Numbered from the stretch's first letter, positions 9,261 to 18,602 are shown. The stretch is DNA of 64,000 bases from Chlorogloeopsis fritschii PCC 6912 (GCF_000317285.1 NZ_AJLN01000063.1:90845-154844), one strand, 5' to 3'. Notes: a model not told the origin generated them from the letters alone. Program-made: numbers and translations.

Positions 9261-9491
9261 TCAGCCTTGCCTAGAGCGACTTACATACTGACCATGAATA
9301 TTAACCAAATAAGGAACTATGTAGGTCAAAGCAGCAGAAATCCAGCGCTCGCGATCCATACGCTCTTTCACAAGCGCCGATCCGTGATTGATTATAAACA
9401 GAATAGAACCAACTACTACAGAAACTTTTAGTGCTGTTGGCATCATGTCTTTATCAAAAAGACACAAGCAATATTCCTTAAAAGTTTTCAT
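9261..9491 (-). CDS. NrtS-like small membrane protein (nitrate/nitrite transporter family)
   Basis: A 76-residue protein with two probable transmembrane segments: ALKVSVVVGSILFIINHG (about 20-37) and WISAALTYIVPYLVNIHG (about 50-67). The pattern 'ALKV-VVGSIL-IN-G-AL' followed by 'W---LTYIVPY-V' matches the NrtS family of short cyanobacterial and bacterial proteins, shown in Synechococcus PCC 7002 to move nitrate/nitrite as a pair of subunits. Only one copy is seen here. Plus-strand ORFs over the same bases lack any such signature. The ribosome-binding site is weak. Confidence 0.7.
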   Translation of the reverse strand: MKTFKEYCLCLFDKDMMPTALKVSVVVGSILFIINHGSALVKERMDRERWISAALTYIVPYLVNIHGQYVSRSRQG

Positions 9492-9650
9492 TTCTTTGAA
9501 TCAGTCATCCATAAAAAGGAACACTATCATACTTTGGTTGACAAATCGAATAATATATCTCATTACCCTGACTTAGAAATTTTTTCTGTTGGTTCAGATG
9601 ATCCAAACAAATAACTTGCGTCACGTTCAAGGCATCAGTTGTCGAAAATC

Positions 9651-10361
9651 ATGAGTCAAAATCTTGGCATAGCTAAAATTTCTATTATCATTCCGGCTCT
9701 CAATGAAGCGGATAATATCAAAGCGGCATTAGCCAGTATCCAACTAAGTAAAGATGTAGAAACGATTGTAGTGGATGGCGGTTCAACAGATGACACAATA
9801 ACAATAGCCAAGTCTTTGGGTGCGAAAGTTATAACATCTAGTCTAGGGCGTGCTTGTCAAATGAACGCAGGAGCTTCAGTGGCAAGCGGAGAGATTTTGT
9901 TATTTCTCCATGCCGACACCCGTTTACCTTCTGATTTTGATCTCATGATTCGTAAAGCGCTAGCACAGCCTGGAGTTGTAGCGGGTGCCTTTGCTTTGCG
10001 GATTGATGCAAAATTGGCAAGTTTGCGGTTGGTGGAATGGGGCGTGAATGTGCGATCGCGTGTTTGGCAAATGCCCTACGGCGACCAAGCAATTTTTTTA
10101 ACTAAGAAAATTTTTGATAGTGTTAATGGTTTTCCTGAATTACCTATCATGGAAGACTTTGAATTCATACGACGTTTAAGAAAATTAGGGAAAATAACGC
10201 TTATTACAGTGCCAATAATTACTTCGGCACGTCGTTGGTTACAAAAAGGGGTATGGCAAACAACCCTAATGAATCAAATAGTAATTATTGCTTATTTTCT
10301 GGGAGTTGCTCCTGAGCGAATTCGTCGTTGGTATCGTGGGGAAAAACTTAGGGAGTTTTAA
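9651..10361 (+). CDS. Family 2 glycosyltransferase, TIGR04283-like
   Basis: The GT-A fold is shown by ISIIIPALNEADNIKAAL, VVDGGSTDDT and LLFLHADTRLP (DxD-like), followed by GDQAIFLTKKIF and PIMEDFEFIRRLRKLG. The arrangement LGRACQMNAGA and the whole pattern match the TIGR04283 subfamily (named for arsenosugar biosynthesis, though many members lie outside that pathway). The enzyme would transfer a sugar from a nucleotide sugar at the cytoplasmic membrane face. The start is taken as ATG 9651 rather than the in-frame TTG at 9639. No arsenic gene is adjacent, so the substrate is open. Confidence 0.85.
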   Translation: MSQNLGIAKISIIIPALNEADNIKAALASIQLSKDVETIVVDGGSTDDTITIAKSLGAKVITSSLGRACQMNAGASVASGEILLFLHADTRLPSDFDLMIRKALAQPGVVAGAFALRIDAKLASLRLVEWGVNVRSRVWQMPYGDQAIFLTKKIFDSVNGFPELPIMEDFEFIRRLRKLGKITLITVPIITSARRWLQKGVWQTTLMNQIVIIAYFLGVAPERIRRWYRGEKLREF

Positions 10362-10640
10362 GCTGCTTTTAATTTAAGCAGAGTAATCTTAAGTTCAGAT
10401 AGTCATTGGTCATTTGTCATTTGTTAGTAGGAGCGGGTTTTATGGATAATCTTGCCGTTCAAACTGATAATTTATCTTCTAAACCCGCACGGCAGTCGCT
10501 ACAACGCGGGGAACCCGCGCAACGCGCTGCCTCCCGTACAGTGGTTAGTAGTTAGTGGTTGGTTGTTCTCCTGGTGCCCCCTGCCCCTGGTGCTTTCTTG
10601 TCTCCTAGCCCCTAGTCCCTAGTCTCTAGTCCCTAATCCC
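10362..10640. repeat. Repeat-filled spacer: palindromic element plus STRR
   Basis: It contains an AAACCCGCACGGCAGTCGCT-type palindromic element (10427-10541; related copies, inverted or partial, at 12291-12380, 14112-14230 and 26218-26340) and CCCTAGT heptamer repeats (about 10600-10638) that run to within a base or two of the ATG of the next gene. Confidence 0.75.
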
Positions 10641-11378
10641 ATGCACCAAAAATATAAACGTCTTTTCACACCCAAGCTCAAACTGCTACTGTTATTTTTT
10701 CTGGTTGCCGCCCTGGTAATTGTTGCCAAACAATTTAATCTTCAAGGAAATTTGCAGACATCTATCTTGTGGGTTCAAAGTTTAGGTGCTTGGGCACCGA
10801 TCGCTTTTATGGTTATCTATAACCTGGCTACATTACTTTTTATACCTGGTTCCCTACTAACACTCAAAGGAGGCTGCCTGTTTGGCTTGTGTTGGGGTTC
10901 GGTATATGTGTTAATTGCTGCAACTTTCGGAGCTACTTTTGCGTTTTTGGTTGGGCGTTACTTATCACGAGATTGGGTGTGTCAACAGCTTGAGAAATAT
11001 CCAAAATTCAAAGCCATCGATCGGGCTGTCGCTAAAGAAGGATTCAAAATTGTATTTTTGACGCGTTTGTCTCCGATATTTCCATTTAACTTATTAAATT
11101 ATGCTTTCGGAATTACACAAGTTTCACTCAAAGACTATATCTTGGGTTCAATTGGCATGATTCCGGGTACTTTAATGTACGTTTATGTTGGTTCTGTTGC
11201 TGGTAATCTAGCAATGATTAATACACCTCATCAGCCAACTACACCACAAACTCAAATAGGGCAATGGATCATGCAAGCGATCGGTTTAATTGCCACTATT
11301 GCCCTAACTGTATACATAACAAAAATAGCTCAGAAGGCTTTAAAAGAAAGTGTTGCAGTTATAGAGGAAACAGATTAA
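10641..11378 (+). CDS. TVP38/TMEM64-family membrane protein (DedA/SNARE-associated fold), paralog 1
   Basis: A 245-residue polytopic membrane protein. The VTT/DedA core has IPGSLLTLKGG..FG, GATFAFLVGRYLSRDWV, FKIVFLTRLSPIFPFNLLNY and SIGMIPGTLMYVYVGS, which form the conserved re-entrant loops. Such proteins are proposed lipid scramblases or transporters in the cytoplasmic membrane. It is followed 116 bp later by a close paralog in the same direction, so the pair is a tandem duplication. There is no recognisable Shine-Dalgarno because the heptamer repeat abuts the ATG. Substrate unknown. Confidence 0.9.
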   Translation: MHQKYKRLFTPKLKLLLLFFLVAALVIVAKQFNLQGNLQTSILWVQSLGAWAPIAFMVIYNLATLLFIPGSLLTLKGGCLFGLCWGSVYVLIAATFGATFAFLVGRYLSRDWVCQQLEKYPKFKAIDRAVAKEGFKIVFLTRLSPIFPFNLLNYAFGITQVSLKDYILGSIGMIPGTLMYVYVGSVAGNLAMINTPHQPTTPQTQIGQWIMQAIGLIATIALTVYITKIAQKALKESVAVIEETD

Positions 11379-11494
11379 TATCAGCCTCTCTCTTTTTTCT
11401 TCCTTTGTATTCTCTACGCCTGGTGTAGTTCTTTTATATAGTTATCAACGATTAAAAGCAGATTATTAATTAAATTTTTCCATAATTACAAGTC

Positions 11495-12265
11495 ATGAAA
11501 AATCAACTAGTCAAATATCAATTTCAACCCAAAAAATTACCGAATCTTTTCAAATTGATATTCTTGACATTACTTGCATTTGCTATTACTTTCTTTTTAA
11601 ATGCAGATCCTGCTTTAGCACAGCAATCTGCCAATACACAAGGATTTAATCCTCAAGAATGGTTGCGAAACGCCTTACAGTGGATTGAAAGTTTGGGTGC
11701 AGTGGGAGCAGTAGCTTTTATTGCTCTTTATATCATCGCTACCGTTGCTTTCTTGCCAGGTTCGATTCTAACTTTGGGTGCTGGTGTTGTCTTTGGCGTA
11801 GTTTGGGGTTCTGTTTATGTTTTCATTGGTGCAACTTTAGGTGCTACGGCTGCTTTTCTTGTCGGGCGCTATTTGGCAAGGGGATGGGTTGCCAAGAAAA
11901 TTGCAGATAACAAAAAATTTGCCGCTATTGATCGCGCTGTTGGCAGAGAGGGATTCAAAATTGTGCTGTTGACACGGCTATCGCCTGTATTTCCTTTCAA
12001 TTTATTGAACTACGCCTTTGGAATCACAGGTGTTTCACTCAAAGACTACTTTATCGGTTCTGTGGGCATGATCCCCGGAACAATCATGTATGTTTATATT
12101 GGTTCCCTAGCTGGAAATCTTGCCATGATTGGCACAGAAGCTCAACCTACCAACCCAACTGTACAATGGGCGATTCGGATTATTGGTTTTATTGCCACAG
12201 TTGCCGTAACGATTTATGTTACTCGTGTTGCTCGTAAAGCTTTAGAACAAGAGGTTAATGGTTAG
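11495..12265 (+). CDS. TVP38/TMEM64-family membrane protein, paralog 2
   Basis: 256 residues; very similar to the preceding gene across the whole core (LPGSILTLGAG, GATAAFLVGRYLARGWV, FKIVLLTRLSPVFPFNLLNY, SVGMIPGTIMYVYIGSLAGN). It differs by an N-terminal hydrophobic segment ending ADPALAQQ, which looks like a cleavable signal or an extra membrane helix. The two copies may form a heteromeric complex or be functionally redundant; nothing in the sequence decides this. A repeat-rich spacer follows. Confidence 0.9.
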   Translation: MKNQLVKYQFQPKKLPNLFKLIFLTLLAFAITFFLNADPALAQQSANTQGFNPQEWLRNALQWIESLGAVGAVAFIALYIIATVAFLPGSILTLGAGVVFGVVWGSVYVFIGATLGATAAFLVGRYLARGWVAKKIADNKKFAAIDRAVGREGFKIVLLTRLSPVFPFNLLNYAFGITGVSLKDYFIGSVGMIPGTIMYVYIGSLAGNLAMIGTEAQPTNPTVQWAIRIIGFIATVAVTIYVTRVARKALEQEVNG

Positions 12266-12290
12266 TGGATAGTGGTTAATAACCAACTAC

Positions 12291-12380
12291 TGTACGGGAG
12301 GCAGCGCGTTGCGCGGGTTCCCCGCGTTGTAGCGACTGCCGTGCGGGTTTAGAAGATAAGTTATCGGTTTGAACCGAAAG
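12291..12380. repeat. Palindromic MITE-like repeat (inverse copy of 10427-10541)
   Basis: TACGGGAGGCAGCGCGTTGC, then GCCGTGCGGGTTTAGAAGAT is the reverse complement of the element at 10427-10541. It is followed by a short ACTA-rich tandem array (12405-12445). Confidence 0.8.
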
Positions 12381-12459
12381 TTAATCAAAAAAACCCCCCC
12401 CTACTGACTACTATCTACTAACTACTATCTACTACCTACTAACAACCAGGGAGCTACTA

Positions 12460-14076
12460 ATGTCCAATTCTGAATTTCAGAGAGTGATTGTTCGCCCGGT
12501 GGATGAGTACAATCAGAAACTGGTTTCCTACGTGCATCCACCAAACTGGGTTAACCCTAAACCTGCTGATTGTTATGATTTGGTGGTAATTGGCGCTGGT
12601 ACAGCAGGGTTGGTGGTGGCGGCTGGTGCCGCTGGTTTGGGTTTGGGTTTAAAGGTGGCACTGATAGAAAAGCATCTCATGGGCGGAGATTGCTTGAATG
12701 TTGGTTGCGTGCCATCAAAGTGCGTGATCCGATCTGCGCGTGTAGTGGGTGAAATTTGGAGTGCTAAAAACTTTGGTGTGAATATTCCCCAATACGTTGA
12801 CGTAGATTTTCCTGCTGTCATGGAGCGGATGCGACGGCTTCGAGCTGGTATTAGCCATCACGACTCGGCGGAACGTTTTCAAAAGTTGGGTGTTGACGTT
12901 TTTTTGGGAAGCGCTGGATTTGCGAGTAATAATACTGTGGAAGTTGATGACAAAATCCTGCGTTTTAAAAAAGCTGTGATTGCTACTGGTGCTAGAGCAG
13001 CCAATCTTTCTATTCCAGGAATTGAAGAAGCAGGTTATCTTACGAATGAGACAGTTTTTTCCCTGATCCAACGCCCGCAACGTTTAGCAGTGATTGGTGG
13101 AGGGCCGATCGGTTGCGAGTTGGCACAAGCTTTTCGGCGTTTGGGTTGTGAGGTGATACTTTTCCATCGCGGTTCTCATATCCTTAATAAAGAGGATGCC
13201 GATGCTGCTGAAATTGTCCAAAATGTCTTTCTCAAAGAAAAAATTCGCTTGGTACTTAATTGTCAGATGCAGCGAGTGGAAAAGACTAGCGATGGCAAGA
13301 AGCTTTACTTTCGCTGCAATGGCAAAGAAGATTCGGTAACAGTAGATGAAATTTTAGCAGGTGCGGGACGTGTACCAAATGTAGAAGGTTTGAATTTAGA
13401 AACTGTGGGGGTGGAGTACGATCGCCGCCACGGTGTAAAGGTAAATGATTACTTGCAAACCACAAACCCCAAGATTTTTGCTGCTGGCGATATCTGCATG
13501 GATTGGAAATTTACCCATGCTGCTGATGCGGCAGCGCGAATTGTGATTAAAAATACGCTATTTTCTCCTTTTGGTTTGGGACGTTATAAACTTAGCAGTC
13601 TAGTGATGCCTTGGGTGACTTATACCGATCCAGAAATTGCCCATGTGGGAATGTACGAACAACAAGCCCAGCAAAAAGGAATTGAAGTTAATACGATCAA
13701 GATTAATTTTAGTGGTGTCGATCGCGCGATCGCTGATGGTGAAGAGGAAGGCTTTGTCAAAATCCTCCACAAAAAAGGATCTGATGAAATTTTGGGTGCC
13801 ACAATTGTGGCGCGTCATGCAGGTGAGATGATTTCCGAAGTTACCACGGCGATTGTCAATAAAATTGGTTTAAGTAAACTTAGTAGTGTAATTCATCCTT
13901 ATCCGACTCAGGCAGAAGGTATAAAAAAAAGCAGCAGATGCCTATCGCCGCACACTATTGACACCAAAAACCAAACGCTTCTTGGGATTGCTGACAAAAT
14001 TGTCATAGATAAAGAGGAGTGGGAGAGGGGGAGAGTGGGAGACAAGGGGACAAGGGATAGAAAGAAGCAAGGGTGA
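12460..14076 (+). CDS. Mercuric-reductase-like FAD/NAD(P) disulfide oxidoreductase with a C-terminal frameshift
   Basis: A pyridine nucleotide-disulfide oxidoreductase: FAD site VVIGAGTAG (42-50), redox pair C78/C83 in GGDCLNVGCVPSKC, NAD(P) site IGGGPIGCELAQ, second FAD site AAGDICMDWKFTH, and a dimerisation domain ending HPYPTQAEG. It lacks the N-terminal heavy-metal domain and the C-terminal vicinal cysteines of true MerA, so mercury reduction is doubtful. After GI the frame slips at a run of eight A (13923-13930); with seven A the frame would read KKAADAYRRTLLTPKTKRFL and stop at 14008, the normal family end. As written, the last ~50 residues are out of frame and run into repeat DNA. GGGAG precedes ATG 12460. 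Confidence 0.85.
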   Translation: MSNSEFQRVIVRPVDEYNQKLVSYVHPPNWVNPKPADCYDLVVIGAGTAGLVVAAGAAGLGLGLKVALIEKHLMGGDCLNVGCVPSKCVIRSARVVGEIWSAKNFGVNIPQYVDVDFPAVMERMRRLRAGISHHDSAERFQKLGVDVFLGSAGFASNNTVEVDDKILRFKKAVIATGARAANLSIPGIEEAGYLTNETVFSLIQRPQRLAVIGGGPIGCELAQAFRRLGCEVILFHRGSHILNKEDADAAEIVQNVFLKEKIRLVLNCQMQRVEKTSDGKKLYFRCNGKEDSVTVDEILAGAGRVPNVEGLNLETVGVEYDRRHGVKVNDYLQTTNPKIFAAGDICMDWKFTHAADAAARIVIKNTLFSPFGLGRYKLSSLVMPWVTYTDPEIAHVGMYEQQAQQKGIEVNTIKINFSGVDRAIADGEEEGFVKILHKKGSDEILGATIVARHAGEMISEVTTAIVNKIGLSKLSSVIHPYPTQAEGIKKSSRCLSPHTIDTKNQTLLGIADKIVIDKEEWERGRVGDKGTRDRKKQG

Positions 14077-14111
14077 AGGGTGCAGGGCGCAGGGGGGAGA
14101 AACTACTAACT

Positions 14112-14230
14112 ACTGTACGGGCGGGTTTAGAAGATAAATTATCAGTTTGAACGGCAAGATTATCCATAAAACCCGCACGGCAGTCGCACTCGACGTGCTT
14201 AACCCGCAAGGGCGTGCTGCCTCCCCTACT
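14112..14230. repeat. Palindromic MITE-like repeat, longer version
   Basis: Begins TACGGGCGGGTTTAGAAGAT and ends with CGTGCTGCCTCCC. It combines the motifs seen at 10427-10541 and 26218-26340 and separates two convergent genes. Confidence 0.75.
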
Positions 14231-14238
14231 AACAAATG

Positions 14239-15435
14239 TCACCACGCGATCGCTTCTAATGGCAAAATCACTGTAAATGTAGATCCTTTGCCAAGTTCTG
14301 AAAGCACTTTGATTTCACCGCCCATTAACTCAACTAACCGCGATACGATCGCTAAACCCAATCCTGTACCATCAGAATTTTGCAGTTTTAGACCTTTGAC
14401 TGCCCGAAAATAAGGATCGAATATTTTTGCTTGAGCATCTGGGGAAATGCCAATACCACTGTCAGTAACAGAAATAGCCCACTGTTTCTCGTCGGCTACC
14501 CAGCACTCCAATTCAATCGAACCAGATTCTGTGTATCGGATGGCATTGCTAAGTAGATTAGTGAGAATTTGCTGAAGTCGAAGCGGATCTACGATTGCTT
14601 TCTCAGGAGCGCGATCGCAATTCACAACCAAGGATAATTCTTTGGCACGCGCTAATGGCTCTATCATCTCTAGAACTGAATTAATTAACCCACCCACATC
14701 GATTTGAGTGGGTTGTAATTTCATCTTGCCGGCATCGTAACGCGAAATTTCCAAAGTGTCGTTAATCAGCCGCAGCAGCAACCTACCGCTTTTTAAGACT
14801 CGCTCAATACTTTCAAGATTTGTATACGAGTCCTTAATTTCCGGTTGTTTTTGACGGTGCTGGCGCAAAAATAATTCTGTATAACCAATGATTGAAGTGA
14901 GAGGCGTTTTTAGTTCGTGAGCCAAATGAGAGATACTATCTTGACTAGCTTGAACCAAACGAGTTAGCTCTTGATTAGTCAACTGCAACTGACTTTGAAG
15001 TTTTTTAAGTTCTTGTAGTCGTCCTTGAGTATAACTGTTGAAACAGCAGGCGATCGCTTCGTCAATAACTGCATCAATTAGACGCACAGCCCGCAGCATC
15101 TCTGCTGGAGTTGCTTTTAATAAATCTTCTTCTAAAAGGGAAAAAATTACTAACCTGAGTAAACGATACTCTCGCGCAATTTCTGCTGGCTCAAATTCTT
15201 GTTCTGCCCGAATCCTTCCGTGTTCGAGGCTTGCATCAACTACGGTTTGCAAATCACTACTTACAGATTCAGAAAGCACTGTCGCTAATGCTTCTAAAAC
15301 ACGGGGTAAGCTATCCTTTACAGCATTGAAAGTAAGCTCTTTAGTAGCTTCAATTTGTTGATCTTGGTAAACCGCTTCTACCCATCGATCTACAATGGCA
15401 TCACTTTTTTCAATTAGAACCTGACAAAAATCCAT
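14239..15435 (-). CDS. Sensor histidine kinase with RsbRD-type N-terminal domain
   Basis: Residues ~5-140 match the RsbRD N-terminal (globin-like helical) sensor domain (AEQEFEPAEIAREYRLLR). A coiled-coil linker (141-165) leads to HisKA with phospho-acceptor H173 in SHLAHELKTPLTS. The HATPase domain has LLSNAIRYTESGSIEL (N box), VTDSGIGI (G1) and DGTGLGLAIVSRL (G2). The protein has no transmembrane segment, so sensing is cytoplasmic. No response regulator gene lies next to it, so it is an orphan kinase. The signal is unknown. Confidence 0.9.
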   Translation of the reverse strand: MDFCQVLIEKSDAIVDRWVEAVYQDQQIEATKELTFNAVKDSLPRVLEALATVLSESVSSDLQTVVDASLEHGRIRAEQEFEPAEIAREYRLLRLVIFSLLEEDLLKATPAEMLRAVRLIDAVIDEAIACCFNSYTQGRLQELKKLQSQLQLTNQELTRLVQASQDSISHLAHELKTPLTSIIGYTELFLRQHRQKQPEIKDSYTNLESIERVLKSGRLLLRLINDTLEISRYDAGKMKLQPTQIDVGGLINSVLEMIEPLARAKELSLVVNCDRAPEKAIVDPLRLQQILTNLLSNAIRYTESGSIELECWVADEKQWAISVTDSGIGISPDAQAKIFDPYFRAVKGLKLQNSDGTGLGLAIVSRLVELMGGEIKVLSELGKGSTFTVILPLEAIAW

Positions 15436-15816
15436 CTTCTACTCAACCAAAGACAGTAAGCGCAAAGCCCTTCAACTAAAGGTAGATTAATGCTTTTGAT
15501 AAAGCGATCGCACCTTACGCAAGATGGAGGTTAGTCATTAGTCATTGGTTAGTAGCCTTCATGAACTGCGTACACCAGGATACATGAAAATACCTCTTCA
15601 CCTGTTCCCCCAACCCTATTTTCAAGCTAGACGGTCATGTAATAAATCACACAACGAGGGAATGAAAATCTCTTTTCTCTAGCCCCTAGTCCCTAGCCCC
15701 TAGCCCCTATTTTCAAGACAGTTAGTGGTTTCTCGCCCTTGCGCCCTGCACCCTTCACCCTTGCTTCTTTCTGTTCCCTATCCCCTGTTCCCTATCCCCT
15801 ATCCCCTATCCCCTTC
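15436..15816. repeat. STRR-rich spacer
   Basis: Contains CCCTAGT/CCCTAGC heptamer arrays (about 15680-15710) and CCCTATC-type arrays (15770-15812). The block 15651-15720 is present as an inverted near-copy at 32501-32566. No gene seen. Confidence 0.75.
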
Positions 15817-16881
15817 TTACATTTTCTTCGGTCTGCGCAACTTTTTGGAACTAATTGGCCCTAACAGTTGGTTGAGCGCACGCAATTGTTCGGCGGTTCC
15901 CATTGCTATCACTACATCTCCCGGCATAAACACTGTATCAGCAGTTGGCCCGCCGATGAGATTACCATCAGTGCGGCGGATGGCGAGAATTAATGCTCCT
16001 GTTTGCACTCGCAATTTTGCTTGCCCTAAAGTTTGCCCCACAACCGGACAAACACCCGGTTCGAGCAAATATTCTTCCATATACAATTGTCGGTCTGTAC
16101 CTGAGATAATACCATCTACAAAGTCCATCACCTGTGGTCTCAGAGCAGCAGCAGCCATCCGCTTTCCACCAGTAATATAGGGAGAAATCACAGCATCTGC
16201 ACCACCGCGCTGCAACTTTTGCAAAGCTTCTTCTGTACTCGCTCGCGCGATCGCTCGAATCCCCGGATTGAGATATTTCGCAGATAGTACTGTGTATAAA
16301 TTTTCTGCATCAGAAGGTAGAGCTGCTACTATACAAGCTGCCTTTTCAATACCTACTCTCAGTAGAGTTTCATCTAAAGTCGCATCGCCTTGGTATATTG
16401 TATAGCCCATCTCCTGAGCCTTACGCACAGATTCAAAATCTGAGTCAATAATCACAAAAGAGACGCCTTCTGCCTGAAATTCCATGGCAATTTGACGACC
16501 AGTCCGACTAAATCCACAGATGATATAATGCCCCGATAATGATTCCATTGTGCGTCGCACCTGTTGTAGTCGAATTCTTTCTTGAAAGTAGCCTTCAATA
16601 ACGGCCTCTGTAAATCGATTGACTATATAACCGATAGTAATAACTCCCATTAAAATCAGGGCGATGGTAAACAATCGTCCTCTGTCACCCAATGGATGTG
16701 TCTCACCATAGCCGACGGTAGCCAAGGTGATTACCGTCATATAAGCTGCATCTTCCCATGACCAGCCTTCCACAAAGCGATACCAGAAAGTACCGATGAG
16801 AAGCACGCCCACAAGGGCAACTACCCCTGCCATTAACTCTTTCTGAATGCGTTGATATTTTTGTTCCAAAGATGAGTACAC
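15817..16881 (-). CDS. Two-TM potassium channel with RCK domains (MthK-like)
   Basis: Two transmembrane helices (about 17-35 and 70-90) flank a pore loop with selectivity filter TVGYG (55-59). The cytoplasmic part is a TrkA-N/RCK domain starting YIICGFSRTGRQ, with the acidic IIDSD that contacts the nucleotide, followed by a TrkA-C domain (DRQLYMEEYLLEPG, then VFMPGDVVIAMGT). It should gate K+ flux across the cytoplasmic membrane in response to a nucleotide, Ca2+ or redox ligand. The length of 354 is typical of MthK-like channels. Confidence 0.92.
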   Translation of the reverse strand: MYSSLEQKYQRIQKELMAGVVALVGVLLIGTFWYRFVEGWSWEDAAYMTVITLATVGYGETHPLGDRGRLFTIALILMGVITIGYIVNRFTEAVIEGYFQERIRLQQVRRTMESLSGHYIICGFSRTGRQIAMEFQAEGVSFVIIDSDFESVRKAQEMGYTIYQGDATLDETLLRVGIEKAACIVAALPSDAENLYTVLSAKYLNPGIRAIARASTEEALQKLQRGGADAVISPYITGGKRMAAAALRPQVMDFVDGIISGTDRQLYMEEYLLEPGVCPVVGQTLGQAKLRVQTGALILAIRRTDGNLIGGPTADTVFMPGDVVIAMGTAEQLRALNQLLGPISSKKLRRPKKM

Positions 16882-17022
16882 TATGTTTCACCACCGCCAC
16901 TCGTTTGAGGATAACTGAGCGTCAGCCTAAGATGAAGTAATAGCTGAGAATCAGAAATTTTTAAAGATTTCTATCAAGCTAGTGATTTAGTATACCGTAG
17001 AGGATTTTCAGGAGCGATCGCA

Positions 17023-18306
17023 GTGAGCCTAGACACTCTTGTTCAACAACCCCCCTTTCCCTCTGAGTCTGGTTCTGTATCATCTAGCCCCTTTGACGCC
17101 GATAATTTTAATGCAGTTGTCATGTCCACCTATGGGCGATTTCCCCTCGCTTTAGAGCGGGGTGCTGGATGTCGCGTTTGGGATACCCAGGGGCGAGAAT
17201 ATCTCGACTTTGTAGCCGGAATTGCCACTTGTACCTTAGGGCACGCTCACCCGGCAATGGTGGAGGCGGTAACCCGCCAAATTCAAAAATTACACCACGT
17301 TTCTAATTTGTACTACATTCCAGAGCAGGCAGAACTGGCCAAGTGGATAGTTGAACATTCCTGCGCCGATCGCGTATTTTTCTGCAACTCTGGAGCGGAA
17401 GCTAACGAAGCAGCGATTAAGCTTGCGCGAAAATACGCCCATACCGCGTTACAAATTGAACGACCCATTATCTTAACCGCTCACTCTAGTTTCCACGGTA
17501 GGACTCTAGCAACGATTACTGCCACCGGACAACCGAAGTATCAAAAAAATTTCGATCCCCTTGTACCAGGTTTCTACCACGTACCTTACAACGACGTAGC
17601 GGCAGTCGAAGCAGCCATTAGCGAGCTGGATGAAGGTGATTACCAAGTAGCAGCAATTTTATTAGAACCATTGCAAGGAGAAGGTGGTGTTCGTCCAGGA
17701 GATGTAGCTTATTTCCAAAAGCTCAGGCAAATTTGCGATGAAACGGGCGTGCTGCTCATTTTCGATGAAGTGCAAGTTGGCATGGGGCGCAGTGGTAAAT
17801 TATGGGGTTACGAACATCTTGGCGTTGAGCCAGATATTTTCACTAGTGCCAAAGGCTTAGGCGGCGGTATTCCTATCGGAGCCATGATGGCGAAGAAGTT
17901 CTGCGATGTCTTCCAGCCCGGAGAACATGCTAGTACTTTTGGCGGCAATCCTTTTGCTTGTGCAGTTGCTCTCGCTGTCTGCCAGACGTTAGAAAAGGAG
18001 AATATTCTACAGAATGCTCAACAAAGAGGCGAACAACTGCGAGCCGGGTTAAAAGCGATCGCAGCAAAATATCCCCATCATCTTAGTGAAGTGCGTGGTT
18101 GGGGTTTAATCAACGGTCTGGAGTTAAAAGCAGATATTGAACTTGCTGCTGCTGATATCGTCAAAGCTGCTATTGATCAGGGTTTATTGCTCGTACCAGC
18201 TGGCCCCAAAGTTGTTCGATTTGTGCCACCATTGATTGTGACAGAAAAAGAAGTAGATACGGCTTTGCAACTTGTTGACAAAGCGATGGCGACTGTTACG
18301 GCATAA
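17023..18306 (+). CDS. argD: Acetylornithine aminotransferase
   Basis: A class III PLP-dependent aminotransferase converting N-acetylglutamate semialdehyde to N-acetylornithine in arginine biosynthesis. NSGAEANEAAIKLARK binds the phosphate, IFDEVQVGMGR contacts the pyridine nitrogen, and K277 in TSAKGLGGGIPIGAMM is the Schiff-base lysine. The start is GTG 17023 with AGGAG nine bases upstream; a HIP1 octamer sits between them. The N-terminal ~25 residues are a low-complexity extension common in cyanobacterial ArgD. A hairpin at 18326-18347 follows the stop. Confidence 0.93.
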   Translation: MSLDTLVQQPPFPSESGSVSSSPFDADNFNAVVMSTYGRFPLALERGAGCRVWDTQGREYLDFVAGIATCTLGHAHPAMVEAVTRQIQKLHHVSNLYYIPEQAELAKWIVEHSCADRVFFCNSGAEANEAAIKLARKYAHTALQIERPIILTAHSSFHGRTLATITATGQPKYQKNFDPLVPGFYHVPYNDVAAVEAAISELDEGDYQVAAILLEPLQGEGGVRPGDVAYFQKLRQICDETGVLLIFDEVQVGMGRSGKLWGYEHLGVEPDIFTSAKGLGGGIPIGAMMAKKFCDVFQPGEHASTFGGNPFACAVALAVCQTLEKENILQNAQQRGEQLRAGLKAIAAKYPHHLSEVRGWGLINGLELKADIELAAADIVKAAIDQGLLLVPAGPKVVRFVPPLIVTEKEVDTALQLVDKAMATVTA

Positions 18307-18325
18307 GTAAATCAAAACCAACAAA

Positions 18326-18347
18326 AGACACGGCAAATGCCGTGTCT
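18326..18347. repeat. Palindrome after argD (possible terminator)
   Basis: AGACACGGCA aa TGCCGTGTCT is a perfect inverted repeat with CTAC next to it. Related AGACGCGATATATCGCGTCT palindromes occur at about 29268-29290 and 55360-55378, so it is a dispersed type that could also act as a terminator. Confidence 0.6.
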
Positions 18348-18602
18348 CTACCTTTGAAAGGAGCGCTGTTTTCTGCTCTCGATGCTGCCAGCTTTTTTTA
18401 GAACTTACGCAAAATACCTCTCTAACTTTTACTCCTCCGTGTTCTCTGTGACTCTGTGGTTTAATTCTTCCGTGACTCGTGCATAAGTCTTGTTTTGTGA
18501 AGCCGAAACATCTAACCAGGGTTAGGTGGTTGAAAACTCGATCGTTCTCAAAATTTAAGTATTCAAGCTTTTTGTCGCTTGAAACATATAGGAGAACTAA
18601 AC

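Noticed and set aside
12460..14076. Naming the flavoprotein merA
   Set aside because: It lacks the heavy-metal domain and C-terminal cysteine pair, and no other mer gene is near.
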